Shown here piece after piece: positions 56,211 to 64,000 of a DNA stretch of 64,000 nt. The stretch comes from Zygnema cylindricum. Lineage: Eukaryota > Streptophyta > Zygnematophyceae > Zygnematales > Zygnemataceae. A program made the position numbers and the translations under genes. The notes beneath the pieces were generated by a model. The model made no database searches, was not told where the DNA came from, and saw nothing but the letters and a program-made list of their open reading frames with translations. Each line of letters opens with the position of its first letter. The first letter of the stretch is position 1. Location of the stretch: the NCBI GenBank assembly GCA_037447655.1, contig JBBHKE010002555.1, positions 354,105 through 418,104 of the forward strand. The letters are read 5' to 3'.

Positions 56211-57662
56211 TCGGTATCCTTTTGTGCTCTCATCATATCATACAAGATATCCTAGCTTCCCTCTCCCCTCTAACTTCCATTTAGTCTTATCGGAATCCAA
56301 ACCATAGACTTGACTTCCGAACACTCTCACACTAGACAAATTAGGCTTTCGTCCTGTCCACCTCTCATACGGAGTGTCCTCCTTATTTGCTAAAGTAATG
56401 ACTCTATTTTTGATGAAATTAGCATAGTTCATAGACTCTGCCCAAAAGTGCAACCCTATCCTCTTATCGGTTAACATATTTCTGGATATATCTCCTAAAG
56501 TTTTATTCACTCTTTCTGCTTCTCTATTTTGTTCTGGATTATAAGGAAAAGTTTTCTCATGATGAATTCCTTCTTCTTTAAGATATTCTTCAAATTCCCT
56601 TGAGTTGTATTCTTTCCCATTATCACTTCTTATCTCTTTTATTGAGGTTTCGTGTAGTTTTTCACTCCATACTATATACTCTTTGAAACATCTCAATACC
56701 TCTGACTTATGTCTAAGAAAATATACCTTCGTGTATATAGACCAATCATCTGTGATAGTTAACATCCACCTCTTCCCCCCATGTGAAGCATATATAGCAG
56801 GTCCCCAAAAATTGGTGTGAATTAGATCCAATACTTCCTCTCTTCAAAATGTGGTTGTCTTTGGAAATGGAAGTCTATCAATTCTCCCTTGGGCACATCC
56901 ACTTTAATCATCATAGGTCTCATCATCCTCAAAAGTAATACCCTCCACTATTCTCTTTTTCTTCATTTTCTTTAATCTATCTAGATGCACATGCCCCAAC
57001 CTTTTGTGCCAAAGCATCATCTCACTTGTACACAAGTAGAGAACATTTTTTTCATTGCAAAGAACAATTCTGAACATTCTTTGACTGCCGTTCTCAGCTA
57101 TGAAATATACATCATTATCAAAGCTTGCTGTGAAGATTCCTTTCCTAGTTCCTGTTTCAAACTCCTTTTCATCTAGGACAGCTGTTGTGACTAGGTTCTT
57201 ACTAAGCTGTCGAATGTAAAGAACGTCTGAGAGTGTTACAATTGAGGCCTTTCCATCAACTAGAACCTTCAAGTCAACAGTTCCAACAAGACTTGTGGTT
57301 TCTACTCTACCATCTCGGTACTCTATCTCAACTGTTGGGATCTTTCTCAGTTTAGTTAACCACCCTTTATCTTTGCACATATGCATTGAGGCTTCTAAGT
57401 CTATGATCCACCCATCTTCAGGTGGATCCCTCTTACCTCTGAAAGAACACTTTTGTCTCCGTGGAATGTCAACATGCTTTTGAGTGTTTTTCGGATTAAG
57501 AACAAGTTCCTCAAGCTTCTCAAGCTCATCTTCTTGTTCGGTTTCTTCGTTATCTTGCTCATCATAAACTTCAGTTAGGAAAGCATTTTTCTTTCCTCCA
57601 TTTCTTGAGGTCCCTTGCCAATCTTTTAGTCGAAGATCTGCAAGTTTGCCACAATCTGCCAT
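56211..57662 (-). pseudogene. pol: Element J2 protease and integrase
   Basis: A 252-codon open piece (56904-57662) holds the end of the knuckle (MADCGKLADLRLKD), a protease site GWIIDLEASMHMC (DSGA changed to DLEA) and the zinc motif WHKRLGHVHLDRL. A second piece (56238-56831) holds the core with IHTNFWGP (catalytic Asp to Asn), RSDNGKEYNS and NREAERVNKT. A stop near 56904 separates them. Confidence 0.85.
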
Positions 57663-58641
57663 ATAGTGTCCCGGTTTCTTGCAGAAGTGACATAATCCTC
57701 CTCAAGAAGTTCCTCTCCCTTGTCTATCAAATCTGCCACCTTTTTGTCCTCTTCCTCCAAAGTTTCGATAGGGATCTTTCTCTCTCTCCTCATCACGCTT
57801 CCGCCAATCAGCTCCTGCAGACAATGCTTGAACACTTGGACTCCCTCTCCTAAGCTCTATGGTGCTATCTTTCACTAAATTCATTCCCACTATGTCATCC
57901 CAATTCCAATTGCTATCTCCTATATCTTGTAATCGATTAATGATATTCTCATACAATTTAGGTAGTTTCATCATTAATTTGTTCACTTTTTGACTCTCAG
58001 ACCTTGAGTTAGCTGCACTCTCTAGCTCTCTTAATAATCCTCCTAAATCATTGCAATAATTATTCATTCTTCCTCCCTTATAAGTATAAGCTGCAATCTT
58101 GTTTTTGCCAACTGTTGCTCCTGTAATGATCCACTCTTATATATTTTTAACCAGTGATATCCAAATCTGAGATGAAAATTTGACAGGCATAAGGGAAATG
58201 GCAATGCCCTTTGCTACACTTTTAAGAATTAAGAGCTTAGCAACCTTGTCTTTGTAGTTCCACTTTTCATACTCTGATCTTTCGATCTGAACCCTTGTCG
58301 CCGTTGTTGGTGGTGTAGCTGCCAGATTGCCTTCGGCAATGGTGTCACTTGAGTTGTAACTCCTCCCATTTCTCCTTCCATGATAATCTCCTCTCCTCCT
58401 CGTCTTCATCCTCAAAGATGGTGGCAGCTGATCTACCTACTGTATAGGCGGAGGTGCCAAAAAAACGTGTTCCTCCAAACCCAAGTGGAGGTGGGCATCA
58501 AACTTGTCCGGACACTATGCCCCATAGGTGTTTCTCAAATAGTTCTCCCTCCATCATCATTTAACAAAAAAAATAGTCTGATCCATCAAATATGGGCACC
58601 CTAGAGGGTGGGCCCATAACCTGCAATTTTGTGGTCTCCAT
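57620..58641 (-). pseudogene. gag: Element J2 gag
   Basis: The minus-strand ATG at about 58641 lies in the LTR and gives METTKLQVMGPPSRVPIF with the primer site translated. It then hits a stop soon after. Clade II Gag segments MNNYCNDLGGLLRELESA and LMMKLPKLYENI are in the frame 57702-58067. The knuckle reads C-HF-C-KKPG-H-YMAD-C across a frameshift near 57690. Confidence 0.8.
58607..58621 (-). promoter_or_regulatory. Primer-binding site of J2
   Basis: On the minus strand GGTTATGGGCCCACC follows the LTR end ATTGCA, identical to those of E, H and L. Confidence 0.8.
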
Positions 58642-59522
58642 TGACCCAGAGAATGAGCAGCCTATGTAAAGCCTCTAAGATAATATTTGCCCCTTCTACT
58701 TTCCCGCTGAATAAGCGCCTCTTAGGCACACAAATATTCTGACCACTCTCACCCTTGTGAGGACAAGACTCCCTTGAAGCAAACGCAAAAAGAATCACTA
58801 AATTTGCTCCCTTGAGGAGTAAGTTATGGCTAGTCAAAGATGGACTTTATAGTTACAAGCTCTCTTAGACAGAGGTACCTAAATCTCACTAAGTCCTGGT
58901 CTGCCTACTAAAGACTCCCTACTACTAAACCCTAGTCCTATAGAAACCCTATATAGTACAAGAAGGTACACTAGGCGATGTACTTATTGTACGGCCATTG
59001 TACGACATGGTTTTCAAAGTGACGCTTGTCAAAACGGAGCCATGGTTCCTCATCAAATCTTCTCCGGTATCCAGTAGTATGGTGCCACGTGGCATCACGT
59101 GATGCTATCCCTAAAGGCTGCCGAAATTTTATTACGTATGGCGGCTGCAATTGTGGCCGTCCGATCATTTGTATTTATGCGGCTTTGATTCGCTTCCATG
59201 CATGAATTGATTAATGCGTGTTTTCATTAGTCTGCTGCAAATTCGTCCATTTAATAAATAGATGAATATGCGTGAAACGTAATAAGTATATCGTTTCGCT
59301 AGTGCCTTAATGGATAAGGCTTAGGTCTATGTAGTGGTTTGTAGACCCTGGTACAAATCCGGCCAGAGGCGTATTTTGCTACAAATAGTAAAATGCCTTC
59401 TATTTCATTCTGCCTCCTTCTAAATGACGCGACAGCCATGGCGTGCCTTTGGTTCTCTCTTTCTCTCTCTTTACAATCTAACTAAAATATAAAAGTGAAC
59501 TATTAATTACATTTTTTCAACA
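58622..59522 (-). repeat. 5' LTR of J2 (901 bp)
   Basis: Matches 53296-54184. It contains CACGTGGC near 59094, GTAC repeats near 58957-59000, and the tRNA-like module at 59299-59371. Confidence 0.88.
59299..59371 (+). promoter_or_regulatory. tRNA-like module in J2 5' LTR (antisense to J2), with T4 terminator
   Basis: CCTTAATGGATAAGGC is very close to the tRNA-Arg D-arm. The B-box has one mismatch (GTACAAATC). TTTT lies just after the GAGGCG end. Confidence 0.6.
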
Positions 59523-61408
59523 AGGTTTTCTGTCTGGAGGAGAATCTGCTAGTTTCCAGGTATTTGCTAACATGATGGAAGCCATCTCATCATTTATGGC
59601 TCTTATCCATCTATCTTTTTCTGGGCTGATCACTGCCTCCAAGTATGACTGAGGCTCATCAGGATGAGATAGCTTAGTTATCTTATGGGCAACGTATTTC
59701 TCTTATATCCTTTTGCTGCTCCATCTCCCTCGCTCAAACTCTGAAGCAGGAATTGAAGGAAGTCTTGGGTTTCTCCTTACTGTCTCATCGGCTCCCCTAT
59801 TCATAGAAGCCGGTTCTAGTTCCATCTCTTCTGACTCCCCAAAGTCCATAGGAATAAGTGAGGTGTTCGGAAGATCTCGTGTATCTTGAATATCCGTTGA
59901 ATCTGCAAACACAGTTTCACTTATGTCTTTTTCGGGAAAGACATGACTCTCCTCGCTTTTAGACTGAAAGCCTATTTTTATCTTTTTGGTATATTTCAAT
60001 GGGTCAAATGACTTTCCGTCATCCATGACAACTAGGTGTTTGACCAGAATAATATCTTGCTTTGCTAAGTCATAGACTCTATATCCATTGACATCCTCAT
60101 CATATCCTACAAAGTATCCAGGTTTGCCATTAGCATCTAGTTTCCAATTTTTCTTATCCGTATCAAGTCTGTAAACTTGGCTTTCGAATACTTTAAGGTG
60201 TCAGATATCTAGTTTCCTTCCAACCCATCTCTCATAAGGTGTCATTCCCTTTACGGTTGAGGTAAGGACTCTATTCTTAATGTAGTTGGCACAGTTCTCT
60301 ACCCAAAATGTCTTCCATATTTTGTTGTCGGCCAACATACTACATACACTATATTATAGTGTTTAGTTTAGTCTTTCAGCTACCCCATTTTGTTCCGCGT
60401 TTGATGGTACAGTGTTCTGGTGTTGAACTCCCTCATCTCTCAGGTTTTCCTCAAAAGGGTTAGAGATACATTCTCCCCCATTATCACTCTTTATTCCCTT
60501 AATGGGGCTTCCATGCAACTTCTCACTCCATGCTTTATATTCTCTGAAGTTAGTTGGTTTTTCAGACTTTGTTTTAGGAAGTAGACTTTGGAGTACCTAA
60601 ACCAATCATCATTTATTGTTAAAATAAACCTCTTCTCCCCAACCGATGGTACTCTTGCAGGTCCCCAGATATCTGTATGGACTAGATCTAGTACCTTTTA
60701 CCCCCTATATGTGGCGGCTTTGGGAAATGGAAATCTGTGAGCTTTTCCTTGAGAACATCCACTACAATCATCCACCATTTCATTATCACCAAACTGAATG
60801 CCTTCTACTACAATAAGCTTCTTCATTTCCCTCAGCCTATCAAAATGCACATGCCCAAACCGCTTATGCCAAATCATCAATTTTGGTACACCAACATAAT
60901 AAGCATTCTTTTTTTTCATTACTCAAGTTAAGCCTATACATGCCTTGGCTACCTTTATCTACCGTGAAGTAGACTTCATCCCCATACTTGGCCGTAAAGA
61001 CTCCGTTATAGTGAAGGTATCAAATTCTTTGTCATCTAAAACAGATGTAGAGACAAGATTTTTGCTCAGTTGAGGAATATATAGTACTTCTGAGAATGTG
61101 TGTAAAGAAGTCTTACCCTCCACTAAGACTTTCATATCTACTAAATCCACTAGATCTGTAGTAACCACTCTCCCATCGCCATACTCTATCTCTACAGGAG
61201 GGATCTTTCTTAGCTTAGTGAAAAGTTAACTATCACGACACATATGCATGGATGCACAGGAGTCGATGATCCATCCTTCCTGTGGAGCTTCCCGAATTGC
61301 TCCAAGGGCATACTTTTGTCTCCAATGGATCTCGTTCTCCTCTTGACTCTCTTGAAAAAGAAGCTCCCCATCCTCCTCATAGGACTCGTCCTTAGTTTCT
61401 CCTGTCAC
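59523..61408 (-). pseudogene. pol: Element L protease, integrase and RT start
   Basis: Right to left: protease site GWIIDSCASMHMC (Gly to Cys); zinc motif WHKRFGHVHFDRL with CSGCSQGKAH (60698-60919). The core region is broken by frameshifts (about 60200-60690). The linker has DDGKSFDPLKYTKK (59703-60026). RT begins near 59600 and is interrupted by J2 after PPDRKP. Several stops show that it is inactive. Confidence 0.8.
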
Positions 61409-62406
61409 TTTTATGACCGGAAGTGCCTTTTATTCCCTCTGCAAGAACCCCTTCCATGGTTCTTTTGGAGCCTCTGCTCCTAGAGCTTGACACAATTTGC
61501 GATAAAGTGTCCCGGCTTTTTGCAAAAATGACTAAGGCCCTTTGGGGGCCTTGGTCCTCCAGGCTGATCACTCTCTCCTTTGAATGATTTTTTCAGATCC
61601 TTCCCCCATCGGTTTCCTCCTACAGCTAGAGTTTGGATGCTCTTCCCTCCGCTCCTAATCTCAAGTGTGTTCTCCTGCACACGTATCATCCGGACCAGTG
61701 TGTTCCACTTCCATGAACAGTCAGTCATTTCTTGTACTTAGTACACTATGTTTTCATACTCGTCTGGTAATTTCATGATGAGAGTGTTAACTTTCATCTT
61801 CATTGTACCTGTCCACCTAGCACTTTCCATCTCCATATACAAACAGGAAAGATCATTACAATAATCCTATATCTTTCCTCCTTTGTAAGTGTAACTCACT
61901 AGCGTTTGCTTAGCCAATTGGAGCTCTTGAATGGTACCAGCTCTATAGATCTCCACCAAACTCACCCACAACTCCTCGGCCTTGTAAATGTGAAGGTGAG
62001 GGGTGGCCAAAACTTGAGTGAGGTGCCTTAGAATGAAGTTCTTTGCAGCCATGTTTACGTCTTCCCACATTTGAGTATTGTTCTCCACGGTGTTCACAGC
62101 CGTTGCTTTCGGTGCCGTGGCAATAGGAGTGAGGGGTGTCTCCTTCCCTTTCCCCTTTTCGGACACACTGCTGTCCCCATCATCTACCTCGTCCGGTGAA
62201 GCAGTCGCTTCTGCAGGAAACCTTATTCCTCCAAATCTTGGTGGAGTTCCCGAATGTGGAACTTTCACTTGTCCACTTACAATACCCCAGTATCGTTTTT
62301 TGCACAAAGTCCCCATCACCATGGCTTCCCAATAGATGAATCCATATCCATTGAAGGTGGGCACCTAAGAGGGTGGGCCCATAACCTGCAATTCTATGTC
62401 CTCCAT
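61409..62406 (-). pseudogene. gag: Element L gag
   Basis: The minus-strand ATG at about 62406 in the LTR gives MEDIELQVMGPPS, then a TAG, then VPTFNGYGFIYWEAM in frame. The clade II spacer and the ELWVSLVEIYRAGTIQELQLA core continue to a stop near 61867. A further part at 61480-61728 has the knuckle C-KKPG-H-FIAN-C with its first Cys changed to Ser. Confidence 0.85.
62372..62386 (-). promoter_or_regulatory. Primer-binding site of element L
   Basis: Minus-strand GGTTATGGGCCCACC adjoining the LTR. Confidence 0.8.
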
Positions 62407-63396
62407 TGGACTACAGAATTCAAGAAGCCTCTAGATAGCTTTTAACTAACCCACTTCAAGCCACAACCACTGCTGCCCAAGAGAGCAAACTGACAATCTA
62501 ACTGCACCCCTGTGCAGCCTCGAATTTCTTGAGTCCGTTGCAAAAAGAATTACTGAAAACGGCCAACCAACCGATAAGTTACGAGCCAACAAAAATTGCC
62601 AATTTTATAGAAAGCTCTCTTAGAGAGAGGTGACTACCTACCAGATTTTCCTAAATCCTAAACCCCTCTCACAACCCCTATCTACTGAAGTACGAACCAA
62701 CCACATGACTGTAAAGTACACAAAGGAACTACGGCCGATGTTCTTTCTGTACGGCCTGTGTACGACAAGGCCACTAAGTGGACACGTGTCACCCTTCCAC
62801 TCATCTGTATGTTCCGCGGAATTCGTGCGACCAAATGTTAACCCTCCACGTGGCGCTAGGTCATGCCACGTCCATAAACGCCAAAGTGACCATTCCGCAA
62901 TCTCGGCAGTGATGCATGCCATTGGATGAAATCTAACATTAAATGTCGGCCATCGAAGCAAATGTCCGATTCATTTGTTTTGTGCGAAATGACGTCGGCA
63001 CTGAAATTTTAACGAGTTCTATGTTCCTTTGTTAACATTTTAGTTAGTCAGTTAGAAGACCATGTACGAGTTTAAATACGTATCAAACCCTATGTATCTT
63101 AATAGACTTCTACGACAAACTGGTTAGAGCTAACAGGTTACGCCGTACTCTACCGGTCGGAGGTTCGAGTCTTGCCAAACTCAACCTTTTGTTGAGAGTG
63201 AGATAAGTCACTCTTTAGTCTTGCCTGTGGAACTAAGGCAGCCATGGCTCAACCACCCTTTATATCTTTCAATGACTACATTAAGTATGGTGTCTACAAA
63301 GAGGAGGTGGAGGTAGGTTGTCCACCTTTTTCTTTTCCCTTTTATACTCGCATATTTAGACCTAGGAAATCCCATATAAATCAAATAATTTCAACA
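62387..63396 (-). repeat. 5' LTR of element L (1010 bp)
   Basis: Pairs with 49641-50648. CACGTGTC near 62784, CACGTGGC near 62848, a GTAC cluster near 62690-62765 and the tRNA-like module at 63107-63184 are present. Confidence 0.9.
63107..63184 (+). promoter_or_regulatory. tRNA-like module in L 5' LTR (antisense to L), with T4 terminator
   Basis: D-loop word CTGGTTAGAGC and B-box AGGTTCGAGTCT, then TTTT after CTCAACC. GGTCGGAGGTTCGAGTC resembles the T-arm of a tRNA-Ile. Confidence 0.65.
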
Positions 63397-63401
63397 AGCT
63401 A

Positions 63402-63464
63402 AAGCCATGGCTGCCTATGGTGTCTAGAGAGACAGGCAGTAGTTTGGTAGGTTTACCAAAAGGG
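63402..63464 (+). repeat. 3' LTR of E3, right part
   Basis: Continues AAGCCATGGCTGCC and GGTGTCTAGAGAGACAGGC after element L. It is cut at 63464 by another LTR. Confidence 0.8.
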
Positions 63465-64000
63465 TGTTGTTTTTGAAAACTTAGTTTCGTTCGTATGTGA
63501 CCTTTTATACGCTTAATACATTTTGTGCATTTATTATTAACGTGGAGGTTTGAATGGATTCACGGATTGGGGGAGCCAGATAAAACTAAAGTGAAGTAAG
63601 GGAGTTATTGAGTGGCGTAACTACGCAGTAAGAAATGGACGACAGATCCCGAAGCGATACGATTTGAAATGTACGGAACATTGAAACACGCGCCACCGAT
63701 ACGGCGCGTCTATATAAGACAAATGAACTTTAAATATGACAACGCAGCTGCTACAAAGCTGCATTTATTTTTGGATATGTCCAGGTATGTGACAACGCAG
63801 CTGCGACGAAGCTGACAACGCAGCTGCTGTTGATATGAATCAAGTCGGTGGACGAGATTCATACGAATATCACAAGTGACTAAGCAAGTTGACGTTTCGG
63901 AGATGTCGGTGTAAATATTTGGTTGAACAGTGGTTTGTCCTTTTGTTAATTAGTTTATTAGTATAGATTAATTCATTCTGACATACATCGAATTATTCGG
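63465..64000 (+). repeat. Clade I (A-type) LTR, running off the window
   Basis: Starts TGTTGTTTTTGAAAAC and follows the A LTR: GGTTTGAATGGATTCACGG, GGGGGAGC, GACAACGCAGCTGC repeats and CGAATTATTCGG. The end is outside the window, so whether it is solo or full length is unknown. Confidence 0.8.

Larger units (their letters stand above)
53296..59522 (-). mobile_element. Element J2: near-complete minus-strand copia element inside L
   Basis: LTRs at 58622-59522 and 53296-54184; the left one lacks about 12 bases of its U5 end. L RT continues across it (PPDRKP on the right, IGCKWVF on the left). The left target duplication is lost with the LTR terminus. Confidence 0.9.
49641..63396 (-). mobile_element. 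Element L: complete minus-strand copia element carrying two nested insertions, TSD AGCTA
   Basis: LTRs at 62387-63396 (5') and 49641-50648 (3') are near-equal in length and type. AGCTA occurs at 49636-49640 and 63397-63401, and the E3 LTR reads continuously when L is removed. Its body is split by a solo LTR (51486-52655) and by J2 (53296-59522). Without them L would be about 6.4 kb. Confidence 0.92.

Overview
This window is eukaryotic and looks like a retrotransposon graveyard from a plant-type genome. Every protein-coding signal I could recognise is Ty1/copia: UBN2-type Gag with a CCHC knuckle, a DTGA/DSGA protease, an HHCC plus DD-E integrase, a YVDD reverse transcriptase and an RNase H, in copia order (integrase before RT). 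No host gene was recognised. A land-plant or other streptophyte source is suggested by the primer-binding sites, which match the anticodon half of a plant-type initiator tRNA-Met, and by repeated CACGTGGC/CACGTGTC G-box/ABRE-like sites in the LTRs. The species is not determined.

Layout, left to right. 1-4026: element A, a gag-only element nested in element B. 4027-8886: element B on the minus strand, with gag through RT and its 5' LTR. 8887-10880: low-complexity or unique DNA with a MITE-like inverted-repeat pair. 10881-12711: a (TC)n/(AC)n microsatellite and a 1.8 kb polypyrimidine tract. 12872-27825: a D fragment followed by two tandem family-C bodies sharing one LTR; the second is split by the complete element E (20344-26792, target duplication GTTAA). 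27826-32694: element F on the minus strand, joined head to head to C. 32695-35702: element D2 and its LTR. 35703-48177: an E-like element (E2) containing a solo LTR, element J, and the complete gag-only element H (41659-45966, target duplication ATTAA) inside J's LTR. 48178-49361: fragment K. 49362-49640 and 63402-63464: the tail and LTR of E3, split by the 13.8 kb minus-strand element L (49641-63396, target duplication AGCTA). L itself contains a solo LTR (51486-52655) and element J2 (53296-59522). 63465-64000: another LTR running off the window.

The elements fall into two LTR clades. Clade I (A, B, C, F) has LTRs running from TGTTG to CAACA. Clade II (D, E, H, J, K, L) has LTRs running from TGTTGA or TGTAGA to TTTCA or ATTGCA. 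In every family whose gag start is visible, the gag ATG lies inside the 5' LTR and the primer-binding site is translated as part of Gag (Q-V-M-G). All thirteen clade II LTRs that reach the region carry an antisense tRNA-like module with a B box; eleven also have a T4 run just after it, the layout of an antisense Pol III unit. They share a promoter block of G-boxes, a GTAC cluster and sometimes a TATA box. These conserved LTR features and the two gag-only lineages (A and H) are the most interesting content. Most pol frames carry stops or frameshifts. All coordinates and identities come from reading by eye, without alignment software.
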